Assembly (NCBI RefSeq): GCF_021390325.1
Contig: NZ_JAJUWU010000007.1
Span: 215,621 to 279,620 of the forward strand
Direction: 5' to 3'
Source of the DNA: Jiella avicenniae
GTDB lineage: Bacteria > Pseudomonadota > Alphaproteobacteria > Rhizobiales > Rhizobiaceae
DNA length: 64,000 nucleotides
The translations under genes were made by a program, and so were the position numbers. The notes beneath the pieces were generated by a model. That model was given only the letters and a program-made list of their open reading frames with translations, did no database searches and was not told the origin of the DNA. Of the stretch, positions 10,861 through 19,574 are shown one piece after another (within the stretch, counting starts at the first letter, position 1; every line of letters begins with the position of its first letter).

Positions 10861-11714
10861 GCGGCGAGCGCGCCCGTCCGTGGCTGCTGAGCGCCCCGGC
10901 ACTCCTTCTCTTCGCCGTCATGCTCGTGACGCCGCTCGTCATGACGGCGATCCTGTCCTTCAACAGCTTCGACTTCTATGGCGGGATCCAGCCGACTTTC
11001 GGCCTCGGCAACTACGCCGACGTGCTCGGCGACGGCTATTTCTACGAGATCTTCGGGCGCACCTTCCTGATCGCGCTCGCCACCACCGTGATCTGCGCCC
11101 TGATCGGCACGCCGCAGGCCTATTTCCTCCTGCGCATGCATCCGTTCTGGCGCTCGGTGATGATCCTCGTCGTGCTCGGCCCGCTGCTGATCTCGGTAGT
11201 GGTGCGGACGCTCGGCTGGGCGATCCTCCTCGGCAACAACGGCGTCATCAACGAGGCCCTGCGCAATCTCGGCCTGATCGAGCGGCCGTTGAAGATGATG
11301 TACACCTCCGGCGGCATCGTGCTGGCGCTCGTCCACGTCATGGTGCCGTTCATGATCCTCGCCGTCTGGGCCGCGCTGCAGCGCCAGGATCCGGCGACGG
11401 AGAAGGCGGCCGAATCCCTCGGTGCGAAGCCCATCACCGTGTTCCGGCGGATCGTCCTGCCGCAGGCGATGCCGGGCATCCTGTCCGGCTCGCTGATCGT
11501 CTTCTCGCTGTCGGCGAGCGCCTTCGCGACGCCGGCGATCCTGGGCGGACGCCGCGTCAAGGTGGTCTCGACGACGGTCTACGACGAGTTCCTGAACACG
11601 TTGAACTGGCCGCTCGGGGCCGCCATCGCCATCATCCTCCTCGTCTCGGTCCTCGCCATCATGGTCGCCTGGAACCGGCTGGTCGAGAAGCGCTTCGCGG
11701 GGGTGTTCCAGTGA
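10857..11714 (+). CDS. ABC transporter permease (PotB-like)
   Basis: A 285-aa integral membrane permease with about six hydrophobic segments. The cytoplasmic EAA loop is recognisable around AAESLGAKPITVFRRIVLPQ. It forms the inner-membrane channel with the next gene product. The start at 10857 overlaps the ATPase stop by 4 nt; longer in-frame upstream sequence belongs to the ATPase gene read in another frame. Confidence 0.92.
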   Translation: MSGERARPWLLSAPALLLFAVMLVTPLVMTAILSFNSFDFYGGIQPTFGLGNYADVLGDGYFYEIFGRTFLIALATTVICALIGTPQAYFLLRMHPFWRSVMILVVLGPLLISVVVRTLGWAILLGNNGVINEALRNLGLIERPLKMMYTSGGIVLALVHVMVPFMILAVWAALQRQDPATEKAAESLGAKPITVFRRIVLPQAMPGILSGSLIVFSLSASAFATPAILGGRRVKVVSTTVYDEFLNTLNWPLGAAIAIILLVSVLAIMVAWNRLVEKRFAGVFQ

Positions 11715-12511
11715 TCCGGAACGGTCTTCTCGCCAAGCTCTTCAGCCTCGTCTTCGCCGCCTTCATGCTGGCGCCGCTCGTGGTCGTCGTCGGCGTCGCC
11801 TTCACGCCGGAAGGCTTCCTGGAGTTTCCGCCGAGCGGGATCTCGCTGCGCTGGTTCCAGGCGATCCTCGACAATCCGGACTTCATCGACGCGGCGATCG
11901 TCAGCCTGCAGCTCGGCGCCGCCTCGGCGACGATCGCGACGGCGATCTGCATCCCGGCCGGCCTCGCCATCGGCGGCGGCCGGTTCGCCGGGCGCGACGC
12001 GCTGCAGGCGCTGTTCCTGTCGCCGCTGACGGTGCCGACCGTGGTGCTCGGCATCGCCTTCCTGCGCTTCCTGTCGATGATGGGGCTGAACGGCACCTTC
12101 GGGGGCCTCGTCTTCTGCCACGTCGTCATCATCGTGCCCTTCGTGCTGCGGCTGGTGCTCGCCTCCGTCACCGGCCTCGACCCGTCGATCGCCCGGGCCG
12201 CCACCTCGCTCGGCGCCGACGGCTGGACGGTGTTCCGGCGGATCACCCTGCCGGCGATCATCCCAGGCGTCGTCGGCGGCTGGGTCCTCGCCTTCATCAC
12301 CAGCTTCGACGAACTCACCGTCACCGTCTTCATCGTCAATCCGGCGACGACGACGCTGCCCGTCAAGCTGTTTTCCCACATCACCCAGACCACCGACCCG
12401 CTGGTCGCCTCGGTCTCGACGGTCGCCATCCTGTTCACGGTCGCGCTCATGCTGATCGTCGACCGGATCTACGGGCTCGACCGTCTGCTCATCGGAGAAG
12501 GAACCCGCTGA
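11711..12511 (+). CDS. ABC transporter permease (PotC-like)
   Basis: A 266-aa second permease subunit. It starts with GTG at 11711, overlapping the previous stop by 4 nt. Hydrophobic segments begin at LFSLVFAAFMLAPLVVVVG, and the EAA motif region is AATSLGADGWTVFRRITLP. With the preceding three products it completes a PotABCD-type importer. Its TGA overlaps the ATG of the following flavoprotein gene by one base, linking transport and catabolism in one transcript. Confidence 0.92.
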   Translation: MIRNGLLAKLFSLVFAAFMLAPLVVVVGVAFTPEGFLEFPPSGISLRWFQAILDNPDFIDAAIVSLQLGAASATIATAICIPAGLAIGGGRFAGRDALQALFLSPLTVPTVVLGIAFLRFLSMMGLNGTFGGLVFCHVVIIVPFVLRLVLASVTGLDPSIARAATSLGADGWTVFRRITLPAIIPGVVGGWVLAFITSFDELTVTVFIVNPATTTLPVKLFSHITQTTDPLVASVSTVAILFTVALMLIVDRIYGLDRLLIGEGTR

Positions 12512-13620
12512 TGTCGAGCGACGCGCTCGTTCTCGGCGGCGGCCTCGTCGGCGCCGCCACCGCCTATGGTCTGGCCAGAGAAGGCCTCGAGGTCACCGTG
12601 CTCGACGAAGGCGACGTCGCCTTCCGCGCCTCACGGGGCAATTTCGGTCTCGTCTGGGTGCAGTCGAAGGGCGACGGCTATCCGGACTACGCCATCTGGA
12701 CCCGCCGCAGCGCCGATCTCTGGCCGAGCCTCGATGCCATGCTGAAGGAGGAGACCGGCGTCTCCACCTTCTACGAAAAGCCCGGCGGCCTGCATTTCTG
12801 CCTTTCCGACGAAGAGATGGAGAAGCGCAAGGCTCTGATCGCCCGGATGCACAACGTGCATGGCGCGGCCAGTTACGGCGCCCGCGTCCTCGACCGGCAG
12901 GAAGTGCGGGCGATGATGCCCGAGATCGGCCCGGACGTCGTCGGCGGTACCTATTGCGAGCACGACGGCCATGCGAGCCCGCTCTATCTCCTGCGCGCGC
13001 TCCACGACGGGTTGAAGCGCCGCGGCGGCCGGGTCGTCACCGATGCGAGGGCCGAGACGATCGTCCGCGACGGCGAGGGCTATGCCGTGACGACGCGGGC
13101 GGGCACGTTCCGCGCCGGCCGGATCGTGCTCGCTGCCGGTCTCGGCAACAAGGCGCTGGGCAAGGAGGTCGGCCTCGACCTCGACATCGCGCCGCTGAAG
13201 GGTCAGATCCTCGTCACCGAGCGGACGAAGCCGCGCCTTTCCATGCCGACCCACGTCGTCCGCCAGACCGGCGAGGGCTCGATCATGATCGGCGACAGCC
13301 ACGAGGACGTCGGCTTCGACGTCTCCTCCTCCTCGGACGTGATGGCGACGCTCGCCGCACGGGCGATCCGCATGTTCCCCTTCGTCAAGGATCTCAGGAT
13401 CGTCCGCTCCTGGGCGGCGCTCCGGATCATGAGCCCGGACGGCTACCCGATCTACGAACAGTCCGGGAGCCATCCGGGCGTGTTCTCGGTCAACTGCCAT
13501 TCCGGCGTGACGCTCGCCGGCTCCCATGCCCTGGCTTTGGCGCCGATGATCGCGAAAGGCGCGCTCGGCGAGGAGCTCGCCGCATTTTCTGCAAGGAGGT
13601 TCGATGCCCCAGCGAATTGA
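12511..13620 (+). CDS. FAD-dependent oxidoreductase (DadA/glycine oxidase-like)
   Basis: A 369-aa flavoprotein of the DAO family with the N-terminal dinucleotide fold GGGLVGAATAYGLAREG and the C-terminal DAO signature region (HSGVTLAGSHALALAP). Such enzymes oxidise the amine carbon of D-amino acids, glycine derivatives or opines to an imine. It is the first of two DadA-like subunits in this operon. Its 3' end overlaps the ferredoxin-like gene by 17 nt. The substrate is not evident from sequence. Confidence 0.88.
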   Translation: MSSDALVLGGGLVGAATAYGLAREGLEVTVLDEGDVAFRASRGNFGLVWVQSKGDGYPDYAIWTRRSADLWPSLDAMLKEETGVSTFYEKPGGLHFCLSDEEMEKRKALIARMHNVHGAASYGARVLDRQEVRAMMPEIGPDVVGGTYCEHDGHASPLYLLRALHDGLKRRGGRVVTDARAETIVRDGEGYAVTTRAGTFRAGRIVLAAGLGNKALGKEVGLDLDIAPLKGQILVTERTKPRLSMPTHVVRQTGEGSIMIGDSHEDVGFDVSSSSDVMATLAARAIRMFPFVKDLRIVRSWAALRIMSPDGYPIYEQSGSHPGVFSVNCHSGVTLAGSHALALAPMIAKGALGEELAAFSARRFDAPAN

Positions 13621-13894
13621 CGGGAGCGGCGAGACGATCCGCTTCACCTTCGAGGGCCGCGAGATCGCGGCGCGGGCCGGCGAGACGCTGGCCGCCGCGC
13701 TGATCGCCGCGGGCGAGACGACGACGCGCGCCTCGGTGGTGTCCGGAGCGCCGCGCGGGCCTTACTGCATGATGGGCGTGTGCTTCGAATGCCTGGTCGA
13801 GATCGACGGCGTGCCGAACCGGCAGGCCTGCATGATCGTCGCGGAGCCCGGCATGTCGGTCAATCGCCAGAAGGCGGACGAGGTGGCGGCATGA
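13604..13894 (+). CDS. (2Fe-2S)-binding small subunit of amine dehydrogenase (HcnA-like)
   Basis: A 96-aa protein with a 2Fe-2S ferredoxin-like fold. Cysteines occur at CMMGVCFEC and later at QACM, the spacing seen in HcnA and opine-oxidase gamma-type subunits. A strong AAGGAGG Shine-Dalgarno lies 5-6 nt before the ATG, inside the end of the preceding gene. It should pass electrons between flavin centres of the complex. Its stop overlaps the start of the next gene (ATGA). Confidence 0.87.
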   Translation: MPQRIDGSGETIRFTFEGREIAARAGETLAAALIAAGETTTRASVVSGAPRGPYCMMGVCFECLVEIDGVPNRQACMIVAEPGMSVNRQKADEVAA

Positions 13895-15273
13895 ACGGCT
13901 ACGACGTCGTCATCGTCGGCGCCGGGCCGGCGGGCATGGCCTGCGCGAGCGAGGCCTGCAGCGCCGGGCTGTCCACCCTCGTCCTCGACGAACAGCCGCG
14001 CCCGGGCGGCCAGATCTTCCGCGACATCGAGGTATCGGATCGCAAGCGCCGGGCGCTGCTCGGCAAGGACTATGGCGAGGGCGCACGGATCGCCGGGGCG
14101 TTCAGGGCCTCGGGGGCCGAATACGTTCCGGGCGCCGTCGTCTGGAACATCGACAGCGCCAAGCGCATCGACTACTCGGCCGGCGGGCGCTCCCACAGCG
14201 TCGAGGCGAAGAGCCTCGTCGTCGCCACCGGCGCCATCGAGCGGCCGACGCCGATGCCCGGCTGGACGCTGCCGGGCGTCACTACCGTCGGCGCCGTGCA
14301 GATCCTCTTCAAGACCTCCGGCATCGTCTTCGAGGATGTCGTCCTCGTCGGCTCCGGCCCGCTGCTCTGGCTTGCCGCGACGCAGCTGATCGCCGCCGGC
14401 TCTCCGCCGAAAGCCATCGTCGAGACCGTGCCGAAAGCCCGCTACCGGGAGGCTGCCCGACACTTCGGCAAGGCGCTGCCCGCCTGGCGCTATCTCGCCA
14501 AGGGTTTCGCGATGATGCGGGCGGTGAAGAAGGCCGGCGTGCCGGTTCACCGTGACGCGACGGACATCGCCATCGAGGGCGAGACGGTGGCAGCGGCCGT
14601 GACTTTTGCGGCCGGCGGCAGGCGGCAAAGGATCGAGACGGCGCATGTCGCGCTGCATCAGGGCGTCGTGCCGAACCAGCAGATCACCCGGCTTCTCAAC
14701 TGCCAGCATCGCTTCGACGAGAGCCAGCGCGCCTTCCTGCCCGTCGTCGACGAAAGCTTCGAGACGTCGGTTCCCGGCGTTTTCGTCGCCGGCGACGGTG
14801 CCGGCATCGGCGGCGCGAAATCGGCGGAGATGCGTGGGCGGCTGGTCGCCATGCGGATCGCCGAGAAGGCCGGCCGGCCGGCCGGGGAAGCTGCGAAACT
14901 CCGTGCCGAAATCGCGAAGGACGCTGCCGTGCGGCCGCTGCTCGAAGCGCTGTATGCGCCTTCGGCCGACATCCTTTCGCCGGCCGATACGACGATGGTC
15001 TGCCGATGCGAGGAGATCACCGCCGGGCAGATCCGCGAGGCGGTGGCGCTGGGCGCGCCGGGGCCGAACCAGGTGAAGTCGTTCCTCAGGGCTGGCATGG
15101 GGCCCTGCCAGGGGAGGATGTGCGGCCTCGCCGTCAGCGAGATCATCGCCGCGGCGAAGGGCGAGACGCCTTCCACCACAGACTACTACCGCATCCGGCC
15201 ACCCTTGAAGCCGCTGCTCCTTTCGGAACTCGCCGGGCTCGGCGCCGAGGAGCCGCGCGAGGCGGCGGAGTAG
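13891..15273 (+). CDS. FAD/NAD(P)-binding subunit of amine dehydrogenase (HcnB/OoxA-like)
   Basis: A 460-aa protein with an N-terminal FAD-binding GAGPAGMACASEA motif and a second dinucleotide fold around VLVGSGPLLWLAA. A C-terminal BFD-like [2Fe-2S] domain carries the cysteine pattern CRCEE...CQGRMCG near residues 370-410. The architecture matches HcnB, OoxA/NoxA and the alpha subunit of D-hydroxyproline dehydrogenases. The reading frame extends upstream, but the start at 13891 overlaps the previous stop and gives the usual MNGYDVVIVGAGPAG N-terminus. Confidence 0.9.
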   Translation: MNGYDVVIVGAGPAGMACASEACSAGLSTLVLDEQPRPGGQIFRDIEVSDRKRRALLGKDYGEGARIAGAFRASGAEYVPGAVVWNIDSAKRIDYSAGGRSHSVEAKSLVVATGAIERPTPMPGWTLPGVTTVGAVQILFKTSGIVFEDVVLVGSGPLLWLAATQLIAAGSPPKAIVETVPKARYREAARHFGKALPAWRYLAKGFAMMRAVKKAGVPVHRDATDIAIEGETVAAAVTFAAGGRRQRIETAHVALHQGVVPNQQITRLLNCQHRFDESQRAFLPVVDESFETSVPGVFVAGDGAGIGGAKSAEMRGRLVAMRIAEKAGRPAGEAAKLRAEIAKDAAVRPLLEALYAPSADILSPADTTMVCRCEEITAGQIREAVALGAPGPNQVKSFLRAGMGPCQGRMCGLAVSEIIAAAKGETPSTTDYYRIRPPLKPLLLSELAGLGAEEPREAAE

Positions 15274-15307
15274 CATCCAGCGCCGAACATCCCGAAAGGC
15301 ATGGCTC

Positions 15308-16429
15308 ATGACCAATCGCACGGCCGATCTCGTCGTCATCGGCGGGGGCATTCACGGCTGTTCGGCGGCGCTTCAGGCGGCCATGCGCGGCCTCGAGGTC
15401 GTCGTCATCGAGAAGGACACGGTGGCGCGCCACGCCTCGGGCGTGAATGCGGGCGGCGTGCGCCGGCTCGGCCGCGCCTATGCCGAGGTGCCGATCTCCC
15501 AGCGTTCGATGGAGATCTGGCACCGGATCGAGGAGCTCGTCGACGACGACTGCGGCTTCCAGCGGGCGCCGCAGATCAAGGTCGCCGAAACCGACGCCGA
15601 TCTTCGGGACCTGAAGGATCGCGCGGCGCATCTTCGCGCCATGGGCTTCGAGCACGAGGTCGTCCTCGATCGCGACGAACTTCGCGCGCATCTGCCGGCG
15701 GTCTCCGAGCATTGCGTCGGCGGCCTCGCAAGCCTGGAGGACGGTTTCGCGCTGCCCTATCAGACGACCTTCGCCTTCCAGCGCAAGGCCCGCTCGCTCG
15801 GCGTGCGCTTTGCGGAAAACTGCCGGGCGCAGCAGGTCGAGCGTATCGGCTCCGATTTCAGGGTGACGACCGAGCGCGGCGTCTTCACCGGGCGGAAGCT
15901 CTTGAACTGCGGCGGCGCCTGGGCCGGCGAGATCGCAAGGCAGCTCGGCGAACCGGTCGAGGTCGAGCCGACCGCGCCGATGATGCTGGTCACCTCCCGC
16001 ATGCCGCGCTTCTGCAGCGCCGTCGTCGGCAACCAGAGCCGGCCGCTCTCCTTCAAACAGATGCAGAACGGCACCGTCGTCATCGGCGGCGGCCGGCGGG
16101 GCCGGGCCCTGCCGGACACCAACGTCTCCGAACTGATCTTTTCGGAACTCCGCCAGACCGCCGAGACCGCGATGGCGATCTTCCCGATCATGCGGCAGGC
16201 GACCATCGTCCGCTCCTGGGCCGGCATCGAAGGCCGCATGCCGGACGGCATCCCGGTGATCTCGCCGTCATCGACGGAGGAGGGCGCCTATCATGCCTTC
16301 GGTTTCTCGTCGCACGGCTTCCAACTCGGTCCCGGCGTCGGCGAGATCATGGGCGAGCTGGTCGCCACCGGCGCGACCAACGCCCCGATCGCGCCTTTTG
16401 CGATCACCCGTTTCACCCCGGGGCCCTGA
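15308..16429 (+). CDS. FAD-dependent catalytic subunit (HcnC/OoxB/SoxB-like)
   Basis: A 373-aa DAO-family flavoprotein with VVIGGGIHGCSAALQAAMRG at the N-terminus and the arginine-rich VNAGGVRRLGR loop typical of sarcosine-oxidase beta / HcnC-like subunits. With the 2Fe-2S protein and the HcnB-like subunit encoded just upstream it should form a membrane- or quinone-linked heteromeric dehydrogenase. An ATG also lies at 15301 but out of frame; 15308 follows a GAAAGG Shine-Dalgarno. It is the second DadA-like protein in the operon. Confidence 0.88.
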   Translation: MTNRTADLVVIGGGIHGCSAALQAAMRGLEVVVIEKDTVARHASGVNAGGVRRLGRAYAEVPISQRSMEIWHRIEELVDDDCGFQRAPQIKVAETDADLRDLKDRAAHLRAMGFEHEVVLDRDELRAHLPAVSEHCVGGLASLEDGFALPYQTTFAFQRKARSLGVRFAENCRAQQVERIGSDFRVTTERGVFTGRKLLNCGGAWAGEIARQLGEPVEVEPTAPMMLVTSRMPRFCSAVVGNQSRPLSFKQMQNGTVVIGGGRRGRALPDTNVSELIFSELRQTAETAMAIFPIMRQATIVRSWAGIEGRMPDGIPVISPSSTEEGAYHAFGFSSHGFQLGPGVGEIMGELVATGATNAPIAPFAITRFTPGP

Positions 16430-16469
16430 GGCTTCCGGATAAAACCTCACGCATAAAAGGAATTCCCGC

Positions 16470-16814
16470 GTGATCACCCGCCACATCCAGACCAAGATCA
16501 ACCACCGCGTCGTCGAGCACAATGGCGTCCTTTATTTCGGCGGCCTCGTCGCGGACGACAAGTCGAAGGACATGAAGGGCCAGACCGCCGAGATCTGCGC
16601 CAAGATCGACGATCTCCTCGCCAAGGTCGGCTCCTCCAAGGAGAAGCTCCTGACGGCGATGATCTATATCTCCGATTTCGCGGCGAAGGACGGGATGAAC
16701 GAGGCGTGGCTCGAATGGCTGCCCGCCGAGCACCTGCCGACGCGAGCCACCATCGGCGTCGCCGAACTCGGCAAGGACGTCCTCATCGAGGTCGTCGTCT
16801 CTGCAGCGAAATAA
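16470..16814 (+). CDS. RidA-family imine/enamine deaminase
   Basis: A 114-aa RidA (YjgF/YER057c/UK114) protein that hydrolyses reactive 2-imino acids or enamines to keto acids plus ammonia. The conserved arginine in LPTRATIGVAEL and the C-terminal strand LIEVVVSA are present. It starts with GTG at 16470. Placement as last gene behind two amine-oxidising flavoproteins fits a role in clearing the imine they release. Confidence 0.9.
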   Translation: MITRHIQTKINHRVVEHNGVLYFGGLVADDKSKDMKGQTAEICAKIDDLLAKVGSSKEKLLTAMIYISDFAAKDGMNEAWLEWLPAEHLPTRATIGVAELGKDVLIEVVVSAAK

Positions 16815-16838
16815 TCTTTGCTGCACCACGGCAGTCGG

Positions 16839-16880
16839 CGCGCCCGGGCGGAAGGATGCCCGGGCCCGCTTTCGTTTCTG
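16839..16880 (+). terminator. intrinsic terminator of the transporter/dehydrogenase operon
   Basis: GC stem GCCCGGGC (16843-16850 with 16859-16866), extended by three further pairs beyond a single mismatch, followed by TTTCGTTTCT. It lies 25 nt after the ridA stop. Confidence 0.75.
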
Positions 16881-17065
16881 CGGTAATTTTGGCGGGCCGG
16901 ATCGCCGCGGACCCTTTGCTGCAGCCCCGACGGATCCAGGCAAACGTCCGGCGCCCAGCCGTGGCGTCGCCGACGAAGTCGTCATGCCGCCGGTGAGCCC
17001 GATCCCGCGGCGGACCGATGCGTGACACGAGGCAGGAGCGGCCGTGCCGGCCTTCTGCGGGAAGA

Positions 17066-17854
17066 TCAGACCGACTTGATCGCGCCGCCGTCGCAGCGGA
17101 CGACGCTGCCGGTGACGTAGGCGGCCCGTGCACTGACGAGGAACGCCGCGACGGCGGCGAACTCTTCGACCGTGCCGTAGCGCTTGGCCGGAATGGACTG
17201 GCGGGCGCTCTCGCGGATCGCGTCGATCGGCTTGTCCGACCGCTTGGCATTGGCGGCGTCGAGCTCGTCCACCCGGTCCGTGTGGATGCGGCCCGGCAGC
17301 AGCATGTTGACCGTGACGCCGTCCGCCGCGACCTCGTTCGACAGCGACTTGGTCCAGCCGACCAGCGCCGAACGCAGGGTGTTCGAATAGGCGAGATTGG
17401 GGATCGGCTGCACGACCCCCGAAGAGCCGACCGTCAGGATGCGGCCGAAGCCGGCCGATCGCATGGCCGGCAGGGCGCGGGTCGAGAGGTCGACGACGCG
17501 CGCTACCATCATCTGGAACTGGGCCTGCAGCACCTCCACCGACATTTCGGTGGCGCCGCCCGGAGGCGGGCCGCCGGTGTTGTTGACCAGAATGTCGATG
17601 CCGCCGAGAGCCTTGTCCGCCGCCTCGATCATCGTCTCGGCGAAGGCCGGATCGGCGAGGTCGGCGGCGACGCCGTGAGCCTTGCCGCGACCCTTTGCGT
17701 TGATCGCCGCGGCATTGGCTGACAGCCGGTCGGCGCTGCGCCCGCACAGCAGCACGTCGGCACCCTCGGCGGCGAGCGCTTCGGCGATGCCGAGGCCGAG
17801 GCCGCGGGAGGAGGCCAGCACCAGCGCCCGCTTGCCTGCGATCTCAAGATCCAT
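17066..17854 (-). CDS. SDR-family oxidoreductase lacking the canonical catalytic lysine
   Basis: A 262-aa short-chain dehydrogenase/reductase-like protein. The cofactor loop reads ASSRGLGLG rather than TGxxxGxG, NNTGG replaces NNAG, and the expected YxxxK reads YSNTL, so the active-site lysine is missing. This matches the BKR-like SDR subgroup known for imperfect cofactor and catalytic motifs; it may bind NAD(P) without classical ketoreductase chemistry. It is transcribed after the DapA-family gene with an 11-bp overlap, so the two form an operon converging on the RidA operon. Confidence 0.88.
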   Translation of the reverse strand: MDLEIAGKRALVLASSRGLGLGIAEALAAEGADVLLCGRSADRLSANAAAINAKGRGKAHGVAADLADPAFAETMIEAADKALGGIDILVNNTGGPPPGGATEMSVEVLQAQFQMMVARVVDLSTRALPAMRSAGFGRILTVGSSGVVQPIPNLAYSNTLRSALVGWTKSLSNEVAADGVTVNMLLPGRIHTDRVDELDAANAKRSDKPIDAIRESARQSIPAKRYGTVEEFAAVAAFLVSARAAYVTGSVVRCDGGAIKSV

Positions 17855-18785
17855 GGGAAAGCTCCTTCACCTTGTCCTCGGTGCGGGCGATCAGCCGCAT
17901 CAGTTCGGCTTCGTCGGTGGCATCGAGCCGCGGCCCCGGCGCGCGCGTTGCCGCACAGGCGATGGCGCCGCGATGCTTCAGCACCGCCTTGCGCACCGCG
18001 AGACCGTAGCCCGGCTGCTGCTCGTATCTGAGGATCGGCAGATAGGCGTCGAAGACGTCCTCGGCCCTCTCCACGTCGCCGGCCTGGTGGGTGGCGACCA
18101 CCTCGACCAGCATTTCGGGATAGGCGAAACCGGTCATCGCGCCATCGGCGCCGCGGGCGAGCTCCTGGGGGAGGTACAGACCGCCATTGCCGCAGAGGAT
18201 CGACAGGCGCGGCGTCTCGCTGGTGCCGGATCGATTGCGCACGGCGGAGACCTTTCTCAGGCCCGGTGCATCCTCGTGCTTCAGCATGACGATCTGCGGA
18301 CAGTCGCGGGTGAGGGTGAGGATCGTCTCCACCGAGATCGGCACGCCCGTCGTCTGCGGATAGTCCTGGAGGCAGATCGGGACGTCGGGTCCGAGCGCCT
18401 CGCAGACCTGATGGAAATAGCCGCGCACCCGGTCTTCGACGGCAGGGCCGGGGGTCGGCGCGACCATGACGCCGGCGGCACCTTCGTCCATGGCGAAGCG
18501 GGCGAGGCTCGAAAGGTTGTCGAGGCCGGGGCTCGACACGCCGACGACGACCGGAACCCGCCCGTCGACGCGCTTCAGGATCCGGCTGGCGACGGCGCGC
18601 GCCTCTTCGCCCGTCAGCTTGTTGGCCTCGCCCATGATGCCGAGGATGGTCATGCCGTCGACGCCGCAGCCGAGATAGAAGTCGGTGAGGCTGTCGATGC
18701 TCGCTTCGTCCACGGCGCCGGTCTCCATGAACGGCGTCGCGGCGATGATGAAGACGCCGCGCGTGTGGCGGTCGATGAACGTCAC
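17844..18785 (-). CDS. DapA-family aldolase/lyase
   Basis: A 313-aa Schiff-base-forming TIM-barrel protein of the dihydrodipicolinate synthase / N-acetylneuraminate lyase family. Family marks are GIMGEANKLT in place of the GTTGE loop, the catalytic tyrosine in LQDYPQTTG and the Schiff-base lysine in IVMLKHEDAP. The substrate is probably a 2-keto acid and not aspartate semialdehyde, because the gene sits with an SDR rather than lysine genes. The long frame upstream is not coding; GTG at 18785 with a GAGGGG Shine-Dalgarno is chosen. Paralogues act on sugar acids or in hydroxyproline breakdown, but a specific pathway is not proven here. Confidence 0.87.
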   Translation of the reverse strand: MTFIDRHTRGVFIIAATPFMETGAVDEASIDSLTDFYLGCGVDGMTILGIMGEANKLTGEEARAVASRILKRVDGRVPVVVGVSSPGLDNLSSLARFAMDEGAAGVMVAPTPGPAVEDRVRGYFHQVCEALGPDVPICLQDYPQTTGVPISVETILTLTRDCPQIVMLKHEDAPGLRKVSAVRNRSGTSETPRLSILCGNGGLYLPQELARGADGAMTGFAYPEMLVEVVATHQAGDVERAEDVFDAYLPILRYEQQPGYGLAVRKAVLKHRGAIACAATRAPGPRLDATDEAELMRLIARTEDKVKELSHGS

Positions 18786-19243
18786 TGTGTCATTCCCCTC
18801 GTGGAATCTTCGAACCTGTCTTCGGTCGACATAGGCGGAAGAACGGCTTCCGCATCGGCTTCGGAAGAGGATCGGGGCAAGAAATTCCCACCGTCGAGAG
18901 CGGGCGCGCCGCCGTGCGACGCTGGATGGTCCGTTACCACGCCCACGCCGGCCGTTTCGCGTCGCCGCACGCCGCAGGAGGTGGCCAACGCCGAGCCGAT
19001 CCCTGCGGGCGCCGAAGCCGCCCATCTCACCCGCCACGTCGTCGGCGGCGGCGGGATGGCGGGTGACCATCGTTCGCCGCCGGCCAGGCGAAATCGCCTC
19101 TTGAGAGAGCGCCAGCAACGGGCGAGGGGCGTCGAGGCCCGGATGCTCGCGAAGGGCGGCACGTCGAGAGCGACCGTGAATCGACGCGCGAACGAGAACG
19201 CCGGGCAGGACGGCGTCGGACAGGGCCGGACACACTGGAAAAC
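18786..19243. other. 458-bp intergenic region, no gene seen
   Basis: Lies between the DapA-family gene start and tRNA-Met. Only shadow reading frames of high-GC DNA are present. It should hold the promoter of the DapA/SDR pair, but no clear -35/-10 boxes were recognised. Confidence 0.6.
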
Positions 19244-19320
19244 TGGTAGCGGGAGAGGGACTTGAACCCCCGACACGCGGATTATGATTCCGCTGCTCTA
19301 ACCAACTGAGCTACCCCGCC
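19244..19320 (-). tRNA. tRNA-Met (CAU), elongator type
   Basis: A 77-nt cloverleaf read on the minus strand, starting GGCGGGGTAGCTCAG and ending TACCA with encoded CCA. The anticodon stem GCGGA/TCCGC holds the loop ATCATAA, giving anticodon CAU. The acceptor stem closes with two G-U pairs. The body matches rhizobial elongator tRNA-Met rather than initiator or tRNA-Ile2. Confidence 0.93.
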
Positions 19321-19574
19321 GCCGGGCCGCTTCGCTGCGGCGACGCGGCGATATACGAAGCCGAAGCTCCGTGTGTCAATGGTCTTTTGCCGGAGCCCAG
19401 GCGTTCGCTCGAAACTGTGGCCGGGCTCGCGATTGGCCTGATCTCGGCGGCGCTTGCCTCCAAGCGATTGCCCTGTGCCGGAGCCGCGCCGGTCCGGTCG
19501 GCCGGGCTCCTCCGCCGCGCGAGCGGCCTGGGCGGTGATCGCCGCGTGGCGGACCCACGGGATCGCGAACGGCG

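Noticed and set aside
17682..19265. 527-codon plus-strand open frame
   Set aside because: Antisense to the SDR and DapA-family genes and runs into the tRNA-Met gene.
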